From positions 1 to 64,000 of the forward strand of contig NZ_BAGE01000044.1 in NCBI RefSeq assembly GCF_000308675.1: a stretch of DNA of 64,000 nt. The letters are read 5' to 3'. Shown here piece after piece: positions 1 through 8,595 of the stretch (its first letter is position 1; every line of letters begins with the position of its first letter). The notes below the pieces were generated by a model, which did no database searches, had not been told where the DNA came from, and saw only the letters and a program-made list of their open reading frames with translations. The position numbers and the translations under genes are program-made. The DNA is from Nocardia paucivorans NBRC 100373 (GTDB lineage: Bacteria > Actinomycetota > Actinomycetes > Mycobacteriales > Mycobacteriaceae).

Positions 1-2410
1 GCCGGGCCTCCACCTCCATGGCCCGCGCCTCGGCCAGGGCGGCGGCGGCCTCCTCCCGGGCCGCGGCGGCGGCTTCGGTACCGGCGGCGCCGAGACCATC
101 GGCGTCGAAACCGTCCTGTTCGCGTTCCGCGTGCCGCAGCCGGTCCTCGAGTTCGGCGAGCGCGGCCACCGTCTCCTGGCGGTTCTGCTCGGCCTGTGCT
201 CGCTGGGTGGTGAGACGTTCGCATTCGGCCTGTGCGGTGCGGGCGGCCTGGCCGAGCCGGCCGAGACGGTCGTAGACGGCCAGCAATGCCTGATCGGATT
301 CGTGAAGGGCGAGCAGGGCGTGGTCGACGGCCTCTTTGCGCTCGGTCTGTTCCTCCAGTGCCCCGGCCAGGGCCGCTTCCAGTTCCTCGGCATGTCGGCG
401 GGCCGCGACCAGTTCGGCCTCGGCCGCATCGATATCGGACTGAATCTCCAACCGGCTGGGCACCCGTTCGGAACCGCCGATGAGCCAACCGGCCCCGGCC
501 AGATCACCGTCGCGGGTTACCGCCCGCAGGTTCGGGTGCGCGACCAACAGCTCGGCGGCGGCGTCCAGATCGTCCACCACGACCACCCGATCGGTGAGGG
601 CCACGATGGCGGCGCGCACCGACTCCGGGCAGTCCACCACATCGACCAGCCGATGCGCCGTCTCGGGAAGGTGTGGGATCTGCGACTCCGTGAAGTCGCC
701 CGACCCGGCGTAGACCAGTGCCGCGCGGCCGCTGTCGGCCTGTTTGAGATCCCGCAGGGCCGCGTAGGCGTCGGTACGGGATTCGGCTGCCACGGCATCG
801 GCAACCGGCCCCAGCACCGCGGCCACCGCAGCCTCGAAACCGGTGTGCACCCGAATGAGCCCGGACAGCGGACCCAGCAACCCGTCCGGGTGGTGCTCGG
901 TGAGCCAGGCGGCGCCGTCACCACGGGCCAGGTTCATCCGCAACGCCTCGATGCGAGCGGCGAGCGAGGCGACCCGTTTACCGGCGTCACGGTCCTGGGC
1001 GCGAAGTTCGGCGACCCGCTGATCGGCCAGGTCGAGCGCTTCGACGGCATGTTCGTGCTGCGCGTCCAATCCGGCCTCGCCCGCGTCGAGTTCGGCGAGT
1101 TCGTCCTGGACGGCGTCGTATTCCGCCTGCGCCTCCTCTCCACGGGCCCGCGCTTCGGTGATGGCCGTGGACAACCGGGCGATATCGGCATCCATCGATT
1201 GGGCCTTGGTGCGCATGTTCTCCACCTGCCCGGATAGGCGCACCAGACCTTCCCGGCGGTCGGCAATGGCCCGGACGGCGGCCAGATGCGCCTGTTCGGC
1301 GGCCTTGGCGGCATGCTCGCGTTCGGCGAGGGCGTCGCGGGCGGCTTCCAGGGTCTCGACCGCCATCTCCACCGCGGCGCGCAACTCCACCTCCTCCGCT
1401 TCCACCCGATCGGCCTCGGCCTCGAGCTGTTCGGGATCGCGGCCGGTGGCGGCGGGCGCGGCGGTATCGAGGTGTCGGGCCCGGTCGTGGGCGATCCGAA
1501 TGGTGGCGTTGACCCGTTCGGCCAGCGCCGACAGCTGGAACCACAATTGGCCCGCGGCCTCCGCGCTGGGGGTGAGCCGGGCCAGCTCGAACTCCTGCTC
1601 GGTCAGGGCCGCATTGGCGGCGTCCAGCTCGGCCTGCACCGTGATCTGCTGCTCCCGGGCGTAGGCTTCCTTGCTCTGTTGGCTTTCCAGTTCGGCGCGC
1701 CGGGTGACCAGGTCGTCGGCGGCCAGGCGCAGCCGAGCGTCCCGCAGGTCTGCCTGAACGGTCTGGGCGCGACGCGCCACTTCGGCCTGCCGGCCCAGCG
1801 GTTTGAGTTGGCGGCGCAGTTCTCCGGTGAGGTCGGTGAGACGGGCCAGATTGGCCTGCATGGCCTCCAGTTTGCGGAGGGCCTTTTCCTTGCGTTTGCG
1901 GTGCTTGAGGACCCCCGCGGCCTCTTCGATGAAGGCGCGGCGGTCTTCGGGGCGCGATTCCAGAATCGCCGAGAGCTGCCCCTGGCCGACGATCACATGC
2001 ATTTCCCGACCGATACCGGAGTCGCTGAGCAGTTCCTGGACATCCATCAGGCGGCAGGAGTTGCCGTTGATCTCGTATTCCCCCGCACCGTCGCGGAACA
2101 TGCGCCGGGTGATGGATACCTCGGCGTAGTCGATGGGGAGCGCACCGTCGGAATTGTCGATGGTGAGGGTGACCTCGGCCCGCCCCAGTGGGGCCCGACC
2201 GGCCGTGCCGGCGAAGATGACGTCCTGCATCTTGCCGCCGCGCAGCGCCTTGGCGCCCTGTTCTCCCATCACCCAGGTGAGCGCGTCGACGACATTGGAT
2301 TTACCGGAGCCATTGGGGCCGACCACGCAGGTGATACCCGGTTCGAATCGCAGTGTCGTCGCGGACGCGAAGGACTTGAAGCCCTTCAACGTCAAGCTCT
2401 TCAGATGCAA
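1..2410 (-). CDS. smc: Chromosome partition protein SMC, N-terminal two thirds (runs off the left edge)
   Basis: This is the ATPase of the condensin-like SMC-ScpAB complex that compacts and segregates the chromosome. About 803 residues are visible of a family length near 1200. The N-terminus has the typical [12 protein letters not shown] opening and a Walker A motif GPNGSGKS at residues 31-38. It is followed by long Glu/Arg/Ala-rich coiled coil and a hinge-like segment around residues 500-650 ([11 protein letters not shown] onward). The C-terminal Walker B and signature motifs lie beyond base 1. I chose a TTG start at 2410 because it gives the family N-terminus (MHLKSL); GGAAGGG lies about 9 bases upstream, and no ATG or GTG in the same frame fits better. 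In mycobacteria smc directly follows acyP; here four other genes lie between. Confidence 0.95.
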   Translation of the reverse strand, partial: MHLKSLTLKGFKSFASATTLRFEPGITCVVGPNGSGKSNVVDALTWVMGEQGAKALRGGKMQDVIFAGTAGRAPLGRAEVTLTIDNSDGALPIDYAEVSITRRMFRDGAGEYEINGNSCRLMDVQELLSDSGIGREMHVIVGQGQLSAILESRPEDRRAFIEEAAGVLKHRKRKEKALRKLEAMQANLARLTDLTGELRRQLKPLGRQAEVARRAQTVQADLRDARLRLAADDLVTRRAELESQQSKEAYAREQQITVQAELDAANAALTEQEFELARLTPSAEAAGQLWFQLSALAERVNATIRIAHDRARHLDTAAPAATGRDPEQLEAEADRVEAEEVELRAAVEMAVETLEAARDALAEREHAAKAAEQAHLAAVRAIADRREGLVRLSGQVENMRTKAQSMDADIARLSTAITEARARGEEAQAEYDAVQDELAELDAGEAGLDAQHEHAVEALDLADQRVAELRAQDRDAGKRVASLAARIEALRMNLARGDGAAWLTEHHPDGLLGPLSGLIRVHTGFEAAVAAVLGPVADAVAAESRTDAYAALRDLKQADSGRAALVYAGSGDFTESQIPHLPETAHRLVDVVDCPESVRAAIVALTDRVVVVDDLDAAAELLVAHPNLRAVTRDGDLAGAGWLIGGSERVPSRLEIQSDIDAAEAELVAARRHAEELEAALAGALEEQTERKEAVDHALLALHESDQALLAVYDRLGRLGQAARTAQAECERLTTQRAQAEQNRQETVAALAELEDRLRHAEREQDGFDADGLGAAGTEAAAAAREEAAAALAEARAMEVEAR

Positions 2411-2691
2411 TCCGGCGACCCTTCCGTGTGTGCTCGCACCGCTCGGCGGCGGCGCGGGGTCGAGCCCTCGTGACCTCGGGGCCCGCCGCCCTCCACGATG
2501 CCGCCGACACGAAATCGTTCCGGTCGGCCGAACCCCGAGACGGACCCGACCACCATGGCGAACAGGTATGGACAGCGATGTTATGCGACCAGGGTATGAG
2601 GCCGGGTGCGGGCCCGGTCCTCATACCCACGACGCCACGCCGGATCCCCCACGGACGGTTCGACGGGTTACCGCGCTCGGACCGATACGGT

Positions 2692-3123
2692 TCAGGTCCG
2701 CCGTTTCCCCAAACCGGCCTCGATACCGGTGACGGCCCGGAATGCCAGGACCACACCCCATGGAACGATCACCCAGAAGGGCCAGAAGTAGGTGATTTCC
2801 CCGACCCCGATCGAGATGGCGGCCCAGATCAGCAACACCAGCACACTCACCGACAACCAGGCGCCCGCTTCGATCCGCTGCCAGATCGGGATGCGAGACC
2901 GCCGGGAGGGCCCCTTGTCGAGGCCGGCGGACTCGGCGGGCAGCTCGGGCAGATCCGACAGGACCCGCGTCAACTCCTCGCGGATCGGGGTGCGGTAGAC
3001 CTGCGCGACCCGCTGATCGTATTCGGCGATATCGATCCGACCGTCGGCCATATGCCGGCCGAGGAGGCGCACCACGCGATCCCGCTCGGCGTCGGAGGCC
3101 CGGGTGCCCGACGAAATATCCAT
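2692..3123 (-). CDS. DUF1707 (SHOCT-like) domain membrane protein
   Basis: The protein has 143 residues. An N-terminal DUF1707 domain (residues 1-60, with the typical RASDAERDRVV and ADGRIDIAEYDQRV segments) is followed by a basic linker and two hydrophobic helices (about residues 85-130). This matches the common actinobacterial two-domain DUF1707/2TM proteins, whose function is unknown. DUF1707 is thought to be a small regulatory or protein-interaction domain. The ATG at 3123 is preceded by AAGGGGAG and gives the usual MDISSGTRASD N-terminus. The start lies directly downstream of an elaborate palindrome at 3152-3192 that probably contains its control site. It is the last gene of the block that separates acyP from smc. 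Confidence 0.85.
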   Translation of the reverse strand: MDISSGTRASDAERDRVVRLLGRHMADGRIDIAEYDQRVAQVYRTPIREELTRVLSDLPELPAESAGLDKGPSRRSRIPIWQRIEAGAWLSVSVLVLLIWAAISIGVGEITYFWPFWVIVPWGVVLAFRAVTGIEAGLGKRRT

Positions 3124-3151
3124 GACCACTCCCCTTGGGACATATTCACAC

Positions 3152-3192
3152 TCCACAGTGGAATATGACCAGAATGGTCATTCCACTGTGGA
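3152..3192. promoter_or_regulatory. Nested palindromes upstream of the DUF1707 gene (possible operator)
   Basis: TCCACAGTGGA (3152-3162) and TTCCACTGTGGAA (3181-3193) are each palindromic. They are also inverted copies of one another around a third small palindrome, GACCAGAATGGTC (3167-3179). The long arms differ only by a two-base AT insertion. There is no T-tract and GC content is low for this genome, so an operator is more likely than a terminator. The ATG of the DUF1707 gene is about 30 bases away on the minus strand. Confidence 0.5.
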
Positions 3193-3269
3193 ATGTCAAG
3201 GGGTTGTCGGGGAAACCACCGAACCCCCCGGCCGTCATCACACCGACCCCGGGATATCCGAAGCGAATG

Positions 3270-3719
3270 TCACAAAATCGCGAAGGCGACCACCAGGCCG
3301 AGTGCGAAATGCGCCGCCGCGACCACCAACACCTCGGTCGTATAGCGGTCCGCATGCAGCACGGCGCCGATATCGACACCGGTCACCCGCTCGATCACCC
3401 GCACCGAGACCACCTGCGCGACAATCCCGACCAGGCCGAAGACCAGCGTGGCGATGAGTCCCTCCAGCAGTCGTCCCTCCGAGGAGAAGATCGCCAGGAC
3501 CACGATCAGCGCCATGCTCACCATGCCCGCCGCGGCCACGATGACGGCGTTCGGCTTACCCTCCAACACCAGATCGCGCAGCCGGCCCGGGGTGGTCAGA
3601 TCAATGGCGAAAAAGCCGACCAACATCAACACCAGGCCGCTGAGGGCGTAGAGGAGAATCGCCCCCACGCCCTCGCCCAGCGAACTCCAATAGCCCGATT
3701 CGAGGGAGAGTGCGGTCAT
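3270..3719 (-). CDS. DUF350 family integral membrane protein
   Basis: The protein has 149 residues and four strongly hydrophobic segments (about residues 18-40, 58-80, 85-107 and 128-149), the pattern of the DUF350 family (YjfL-like). The function is not established. DUF350 genes recur next to genes for glutathionylspermidine-synthase-like ATP-grasp proteins, and here such a gene lies immediately upstream. The ATG at 3719 has AAAGGGA five bases upstream; that ribosome binding site lies inside an 18-bp tandem duplication (3725-3760). A GC-rich palindrome at 3771-3788 separates it from the upstream gene, so expression may be partly uncoupled. Confidence 0.85.
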   Translation of the reverse strand: MTALSLESGYWSSLGEGVGAILLYALSGLVLMLVGFFAIDLTTPGRLRDLVLEGKPNAVIVAAAGMVSMALIVVLAIFSSEGRLLEGLIATLVFGLVGIVAQVVSVRVIERVTGVDIGAVLHADRYTTEVLVVAAAHFALGLVVAFAIL

Positions 3720-3724
3720 CTATA

Positions 3725-3760
3725 TCCCTTTCGAGGAGTGACTCCCTTTCGAGGAGTGAC
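3725..3760. repeat. Exact 18-bp tandem duplication carrying the DUF350 ribosome binding site
   Basis: The 18-bp unit TCCCTTTCGAGGAGTGAC occurs twice head to tail (3725-3742 and 3743-3760) with no mismatch. Read on the minus strand, each copy contains AAAGGGA. The copy next to the DUF350 ATG acts as its ribosome binding site; the other is a spare. Confidence 0.9.
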
Positions 3761-3770
3761 GAAACGAAAC

Positions 3771-3788
3771 GGGCGCCCGCGGGCGCCC
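3771..3788 (-). terminator. GC-rich perfect palindrome after the GspS-like gene
   Basis: GGGCGCCCGCGGGCGCCC is a perfect 18-base palindrome immediately beyond the stop codon of the ATP-grasp gene (3789). There is no T-tract, but U-poor terminators are common in actinobacteria. It could instead be an attenuating or RNA-stabilising hairpin within the operon. Confidence 0.45.
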
Positions 3789-4952
3789 TCAGGTGACGAT
3801 CCGATGCGGCACGAAAGCGGCACCGTCATCGGTGATCAGGCCCGCGGTCTCCCGGATACCGAGCCCGGCGGCACTGTCACCGACGATCCAGGCACCCAGC
3901 ACCGGACGCATATCGTCGAAAACCGGCAGCGGATCGAGCAGCTGGTACACATAGCCCTCTTCGCCGTAGACCCCTCCGGTGGAGGTCTCCATCCCGGCGC
4001 CCACAATCGTCATATTCGCGCCCTCACGCCCGAGCTTCGGCTTCTTGATGTATTCGGTCAGCTCGTTCGGCCGGTCCAGATAGGCGGGCAGCAGATTCGG
4101 GTGACCGGGGTACATCTCCCACAGCACGGCCAGAATCGCCTTGTTGCTGAGCAGGGTCTTCCACAGCGGCTCGATCCACAGCGTCTCCGGCAGGCTCTCC
4201 ACCACGCGCCGACCGAACTCGTCGTCGAGCACCCACTCCCAGGGGTACAGCTTGAAGATCGACTCGATCGGCGCCTCGGCCAGATCCACGAACCGCTCCA
4301 GCTCGGTGTCGAATCCGACCTCCTCGATGGGCAGCGCGATGGTGTCGAATCCGGCCTCGGCCGCGGTCTCCTGCAGATAGGCCGTGGTGACATTGTCCTC
4401 ACCGGTGGCGTCGGCACCCGACCAGCTGAAATGCAGATGAGCGCCGGGCAGCGTACCCCGCAACGAACGCCAACGATCCACCAACTGTTCGTGCAGCGAG
4501 TTCCACTGGTCGTCATCGGGATACACATCGGTGAGCCAATGCCACTGCACAATGGCCGCTTCCAGTAGCGAGGTGGGGGTATCGGCGTTGTACTCGAGCA
4601 GCTTCGGGGGGCGGCGGCCGTCATAACGCAGGTCGAACCGCCCGTAGACGTGCGGGTCGGCACGCCGCCACGATTCGGCGATCGGCCCCCAACTCCATTC
4701 GGGCAGGCCGAAATCGGCAAAACGTTCGGTGAGCACGATCTGCTCGACCGCTTTCAGACACATGGTGTGCAGCAGTTCGACGGCGGCCTCGAGGGCGAGG
4801 ATCTCGTCCATCTCGAACTCGTAGTGCACCGATTCGTCCCAGTACGGCCGCGGTTGCCCACTCGCGTCCCGACCCGGTGCGCCGTAAACCAGTCCCTGGT
4901 TCTCGATTGTCTGTTGCCACCCCGGCCTGGGGGTGCTCCGGACCCGACGCAT
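3789..4952 (-). CDS. Glutathionylspermidine synthase-like ATP-grasp protein (YgiC/YjfC family)
   Basis: The protein has 387 residues with the preATP-grasp/ATP-grasp fold of the glutathionylspermidine synthase C-terminal domain. The family signature is visible: LLEYNADTPTSLLEA (about residues 125-139) and, toward the C-terminus, KPKLGREGANM. It lacks the N-terminal amidase of bifunctional E. coli GspSA, as YgiC and YjfC do, so it is probably an amide ligase. The substrate cannot be read from the sequence, and actinobacteria of this group make mycothiol rather than glutathione. The ATG at 4952 follows the stop of the upstream YgiB-like gene by one base (TGA T ATG), indicating translational coupling. 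An upstream ATG would overlap that gene by about 100 bases and is less likely. Confidence 0.85.
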   Translation of the reverse strand: MRRVRSTPRPGWQQTIENQGLVYGAPGRDASGQPRPYWDESVHYEFEMDEILALEAAVELLHTMCLKAVEQIVLTERFADFGLPEWSWGPIAESWRRADPHVYGRFDLRYDGRRPPKLLEYNADTPTSLLEAAIVQWHWLTDVYPDDDQWNSLHEQLVDRWRSLRGTLPGAHLHFSWSGADATGEDNVTTAYLQETAAEAGFDTIALPIEEVGFDTELERFVDLAEAPIESIFKLYPWEWVLDDEFGRRVVESLPETLWIEPLWKTLLSNKAILAVLWEMYPGHPNLLPAYLDRPNELTEYIKKPKLGREGANMTIVGAGMETSTGGVYGEEGYVYQLLDPLPVFDDMRPVLGAWIVGDSAAGLGIRETAGLITDDGAAFVPHRIVT

Positions 4953-4953
4953 A

Positions 4954-5607
4954 TCAGGTGCCCCCACCGAATCGGCTACCGAGCCCACCGCGCTGGATAA
5001 CCGTTCCGCTCTTGGTCTTGATCTCGGCCCCCTTGGGTTTGACGGTGGTGCCACCGGTGGGCGGTTTGCCGACCGTATTGGGTCCCCCGTAGTAGTACCG
5101 GTACTGACTGCCGTTCAGCCACATGACCCCACCGGTGGAGCCGGAACGTGAGGCACGTCGGCAGTAGTCGTCGTCCACGACGACCTCTTTGCCCTTCTCG
5201 TCACGCACGATGCAGTAGGCGGTGACCCGATCCGGGGCGGCGATTGCCCGGTAGGCGAGATAACCGCCACCCACCAGCGCGGCGACACCGACCACGGCGG
5301 CCCCGCCCATCATCGCCCGCTTGCGGGTGCGCTGTTTGGCCTGCGCCGCGGCCGCTTCGGCCCGGGCTGCCGCCTCGGCCCGCCTGCGGGCCTTGTCCCT
5401 GGCCCGCGCCTCGGCAACCGTCGGCGGACGCGGACGGGTGGCCCCGGGTTCCTGGCGTTCGATACGGCCCGACTCCGAGCGCTCCTCGGGCTCCGGCGCC
5501 GATTTATCGAGCCAGGACCCATTGTCACCCGAGGTATTACCACTATTCGGTGGCTGCGGCCCCTCCGCACCTGGGGGTCCCTCCGCACCTGGGTACTGAT
5601 TGCTCAT
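4954..5607 (-). CDS. Single-pass membrane protein, YgiB/DUF1190-like partner of the ATP-grasp gene
   Basis: The 217-residue protein has a Pro/Gly-rich N-terminus (1-60), an Arg/Ala/Glu-rich helix (65-95), one membrane segment (about 103-125), and an extracytoplasmic tail. The tail has Cys residues in YCIVRDEKGKEVV and DDDYCRRA, a Tyr-rich stretch (QYRYYYGG) and a Gly-rich end (QRGGLGSRFGGGT). The paired Cys, the Tyr/Gly region and the RGG-F-G ending recall E. coli YgiB (DUF1190), whose gene also sits directly before ygiC. The resemblance is to layout and C-terminus; I did not align them. The ATG at 5607 gives MSNQYPGAEG; short Gly/Pro repeats (GAEGPPGAEGPQ) follow. Function unknown. Confidence 0.7.
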   Translation of the reverse strand: MSNQYPGAEGPPGAEGPQPPNSGNTSGDNGSWLDKSAPEPEERSESGRIERQEPGATRPRPPTVAEARARDKARRRAEAAARAEAAAAQAKQRTRKRAMMGGAAVVGVAALVGGGYLAYRAIAAPDRVTAYCIVRDEKGKEVVVDDDYCRRASRSGSTGGVMWLNGSQYRYYYGGPNTVGKPPTGGTTVKPKGAEIKTKSGTVIQRGGLGSRFGGGT

Positions 5608-5638
5608 CGTCGCCTCCCCCGAGTCACCGAACCTCGCA

Positions 5639-5938
5639 CTATCGTTCCTCGAAACCGCGCATATCGCCACGCGCGGGCTCCCAGCTTTCCACAACCAGAG
5701 TCACCCGCCCCGGCGTTTCGCCGGATCGCAACAACTCGAGCAACCGCTCGGCGGCGGGCCGCGGCCCCTCCGCGACCACCCGCACCCGCCCGTCGGCGGT
5801 GTTGGTGGCATGCCCGACCAACCCCAATTCCAAAGCCCGGGAGCGGGTCCACCACCGAAAACCCACTCCCTGAACCCGTCCGTGCACCCAGGCGGAGAGC
5901 CGAACTGTCTCCGCGGCGCTCGCCGAGCCGGTCATCAC
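5639..5938 (-). CDS. acyP: Acylphosphatase
   Basis: The 99-residue protein matches acylphosphatase in length and motifs. VHGRVQGVGFRWWT (about residues 18-31) contains the phosphate loop and catalytic Arg. The ATNTADGRVRVVAEGP segment contains the catalytic Asn. It hydrolyses the acyl-phosphate bond of small carboxyl phosphates in the cytoplasm. Its ATG overlaps the stop of the OsmC gene in ATGA (5938-5935), so the two are translationally coupled, as in mycobacteria. Confidence 0.95.
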   Translation of the reverse strand: MMTGSASAAETVRLSAWVHGRVQGVGFRWWTRSRALELGLVGHATNTADGRVRVVAEGPRPAAERLLELLRSGETPGRVTLVVESWEPARGDMRGFEER

Positions 5939-6456
5939 GCAGGCGTCTCGCGCTCGTCGAGGGTATCGATATCGAACGACAATGTCACCGTGGTGCCCGC
6001 CTTCAGGGTCCGCCCCACGGTGCAGACCTTGTCCACCGCCCGCTGAACGGTCACCAACAACCGTTCCCGCGCCTGTTCGTCGAGTTCGCTCAGATCGAGT
6101 TCGACGACCTCGTCCAGCTGCGGGTAGACCTCGTTCTCCCGGTCGGCGGCGCCGGAGACCCGGATGGTGGTGTCGTAGTCGTCACCCAGCCGGCGCGAGA
6201 GCGGGAAATCCGTGCTCATACCGGTGCACGCGGCCAGGGCGATCTTGAGCAGTTCACCGGGCGTGAAAACCCCGGGGACCCCCTCCGAACCGATCAGCAC
6301 CTCCGCGCCACGGGAGCTGCGGCCGATGTAACGCCTGGTTCCGGTACGTTCCACCCACAAGGTGGTGGGCCCGGGCGCGGCTGCCGTGGACGATCCCGCA
6401 CCTGCGGCCGGCGCGGTGGTATCTGCTGTCGCTGGGGTGGCGGTGTGTTCGGCCAT
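5935..6456 (-). CDS. OsmC/Ohr family protein
   Basis: The 173-residue protein belongs to the OsmC family of thiol-dependent peroxidases that reduce organic hydroperoxides. Two redox Cys are in place: one in LAACTGM (about residue 77) and one in VDKVCTVGRT (about 144). The first 33 residues are a low-complexity Ala/Thr/Pro extension not found in the compact family members. The family also includes proteins without known peroxidase activity, so the exact substrate is open. It is coupled to acyP by a 4-base overlap. Confidence 0.9.
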   Translation of the reverse strand: MAEHTATPATADTTAPAAGAGSSTAAAPGPTTLWVERTGTRRYIGRSSRGAEVLIGSEGVPGVFTPGELLKIALAACTGMSTDFPLSRRLGDDYDTTIRVSGAADRENEVYPQLDEVVELDLSELDEQARERLLVTVQRAVDKVCTVGRTLKAGTTVTLSFDIDTLDERETPA

Positions 6457-6501
6457 GGCCTCGATCCTGCCATGTAGGCCTCGGCGCGCCCGGCGCGGAT
6501 C

Positions 6502-6678
6502 TCACCGGCTCCGGACGGCGCCGAGGTGAACTCGTGGTCCACCGCACCGTACCGTCGTCGCCGGTCGGGTGCCGCCACCCTCCGGGTGTTGCCGATCGAC
6601 CGCGGCCCTGCCCGCCACCCGGATGAGCAGGATGGCGCAGACGAAACCGATGATCAGCGCATATGTCACCAGCAACAT
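6502..6678 (-). CDS. Small predicted membrane protein (hypothetical)
   Basis: This 58-residue frame starts MLLVTYALIIGFVCAILL, a single hydrophobic helix at the extreme N-terminus, followed by a polar basic tail. GAAGAGGTG lies upstream of the ATG at 6678. It fills the gap between the OsmC gene and the reductase gene and runs in the same direction. I do not recognise a family. The tail has the composition of random GC-rich sequence, so only the first 30 residues argue for a real gene. Confidence 0.45.
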   Translation of the reverse strand: MLLVTYALIIGFVCAILLIRVAGRAAVDRQHPEGGGTRPATTVRCGGPRVHLGAVRSR

Positions 6679-6877
6679 CGCATCACCTCTTCGTACCCGA
6701 TACAACGACCGGGTACGGCGGTGTGTTTCCACCCGAGCGGGCCGCCGTTCCCACCCGCGAACACCGGAAAACCGGTTCCGCACGGCGCCGCGACCGGATG
6801 CGCGGCCCGGACCGGTGACCGTGCCACCGGGATCATCGGCCGGCGATCGGATCGGCCGGCAGGTCGTAACCCGACGC

Positions 6878-7483
6878 CTACGCCGAGCCACCCACGCCGA
6901 ACTCGGTGGGCCGCGAATATTTCACGAATACGACCCCATCGTCGAACACCTGGCTGGTGACCACCCGAAACCGCTCCGGTTCGGGTAGCTGTCGGCCGGG
7001 TCCGAACAACGACCGTCCGCGTCCGAGCACGATCGGATACAACTTGAGGAAGATCTGATCGATCTCCGGCAGCAGCGTCTGGGCCAGTTCACCGCCGCCG
7101 CACAACCAGATCCCCAGTCCGGGTTCTCGTTTGAGTTCCCGCACCCGACCGACCGGATCTTCCGAGATCAGCTCCACCGCGGGGTCCGGGCTCTCGGGCA
7201 AGGTGGAGGACACCACGAACTGGCGCAGATGCGCGTACGGGCTCGAGGTGCCGGTACGCACACCGAAATCATGGGTTTTGCGGCCCATCAGCACGGTGTC
7301 GAACGTGGTGTTGCGTTTATCGATGCCGAGGGCTTCCCGCACCTTGGTCGGCAGTGTTTCCGGATATTGGGCAGTGATCGCCGGCCCGTGGTCACCACCG
7401 ACCGGGAAGAAGTCCACGGCCCCGTTCTCGGTGGCGATGAAACCGTCGATGGTCGCGGCGACGTAATAGGTGAGCTTGCGCAT
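6878..7483 (-). CDS. Dihydrofolate reductase/RibD C-terminal family reductase
   Basis: The 201-residue protein has the DHFR-like/RibD-C fold. It starts MRKLTYYVAATIDGFIA (the family opening), with VLMGRKTHDFG around residues 64-74, a nucleotide-binding WLCGGGELAQTLL near 130-142, and the family ending VFVKYSRP. These proteins are NADPH-dependent reductases of unknown physiological substrate; they are not the essential DHFR. The ATG at 7483 is preceded by a strong GGAAGGAG. An upstream GTG/TTG extension would lack a ribosome binding site. Confidence 0.88.
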   Translation of the reverse strand: MRKLTYYVAATIDGFIATENGAVDFFPVGGDHGPAITAQYPETLPTKVREALGIDKRNTTFDTVLMGRKTHDFGVRTGTSSPYAHLRQFVVSSTLPESPDPAVELISEDPVGRVRELKREPGLGIWLCGGGELAQTLLPEIDQIFLKLYPIVLGRGRSLFGPGRQLPEPERFRVVTSQVFDDGVVFVKYSRPTEFGVGGSA

Positions 7484-7685
7484 GGCTCCTTCCCGGGCGA
7501 CCGGGACGGCCCGGTTCGTCAGGGCACGAACGGCACGCTCCACAACTCGGCCACCCGGGCGGGGCCGACTCTCGTACCGCTTTCCGGTTCACCCGTTGAA
7601 AACGGTAACTCGCCCACGGGCATCAGGGCGACCCCGCGGTGTGGACCGAATGGCCGCACCGCCGTCCGGATGCGCTCGCCGAGGA

Positions 7686-8594
7686 CTATCGTCGTCGACC
7701 TCGAGCGGTGATCCGCGCGGGCCGGCATCGAGGAGCGGGCTGGCACCGAGGACAGGAATACGAAGAACGGTTCATGAACTTCTCGCGCACGATCGGCGCA
7801 CCACAGCGGGTGCAGGGCTCGTCCCCCCGTCCGTATACGGCCAATGATCGCTCGAAGTAGCCGGACTGTCCGTTGACGTTCACATACAGGGCGTCGAACG
7901 AGGTGCCGCCCGCGGCCAGGGCATCGGTCATCACAGCCCGAACCTCACCGAGCAGGCTGCGGACCACGGGTCGGGTGAGATCGGCGGCCGGATGCCCACC
8001 GTGGATACGGCTACGCCACAACGCCTCGTCGGCATAGATGTTGCCGATGCCCGAGATCACCGTCTGGTCCAGCAGGACCCGTTTGATCTCGGTGCGTTTA
8101 CCGCGCACGGCCGCCACCGCGGCCTCGATATCGAAACGAGGATCGAGCGGGTCCCGGGCGATATGAGCGACCGGCTCGGGTACGGCGGTACCGTCCACCT
8201 CGACCAACGGCACCAGCGCCCATCCGCCGAAGGTGCGCTGGTCGACGAATCGGAGCTGGGTACCGTTGTCGAGGTCGGCACGAATATGGGCGTGCTTCTC
8301 CACCGGCGCGTCGATGGGTCGCACCAGCATCTGCCCGCTCATTCCCAAATGGACGACGAGCGCGATATCACCGGAGCCCCATCCGGACTCGTCGAAGGTC
8401 AGCCACAGATACTTGCCCCGCCGCCACACCGCGGCGAACCGCAGTCCGGTGAGTCGCGCCGCCAGGTCCGCGGCCCCGGCGATATGCCGCCGCACCGACC
8501 GCTGGTGGGTGATGGTGACCGAGTCGATGACCCGGCCCCGCACATGCTCGTCCAGACCACGTCGGACGACTTCGACCTCGGGTAGTTCCGGCAC
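7686..8594 (-). CDS. mutM: Formamidopyrimidine-DNA glycosylase (Fpg)
   Basis: This bifunctional glycosylase/AP lyase removes 8-oxoguanine and other oxidised purines. The N-terminal catalytic Pro-Glu appears in MPELPEVE, the conserved Lys in VEKHAHI, the helix-two-turn-helix region in [15 protein letters not shown], and the C-terminal zinc finger as CTRC...CPRC. At 302 residues it is slightly longer than typical because of a basic tail after the last Cys pair. It starts at GTG 8594, one base after the stop of rnc (8596), so the pair is tightly coupled, the same order as in M. tuberculosis. Confidence 0.97.
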   Translation of the reverse strand: MPELPEVEVVRRGLDEHVRGRVIDSVTITHQRSVRRHIAGAADLAARLTGLRFAAVWRRGKYLWLTFDESGWGSGDIALVVHLGMSGQMLVRPIDAPVEKHAHIRADLDNGTQLRFVDQRTFGGWALVPLVEVDGTAVPEPVAHIARDPLDPRFDIEAAVAAVRGKRTEIKRVLLDQTVISGIGNIYADEALWRSRIHGGHPAADLTRPVVRSLLGEVRAVMTDALAAGGTSFDALYVNVNGQSGYFERSLAVYGRGDEPCTRCGAPIVREKFMNRSSYSCPRCQPAPRCRPARITARGRRR

Positions 8595-8595
8595 G

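Noticed and set aside
3171..3788. A mobile-element boundary around the DUF350/YgiC block
   Set aside because: The repeats are short local duplications. No transposase, integrase, target duplication or tRNA attachment site flanks the block.
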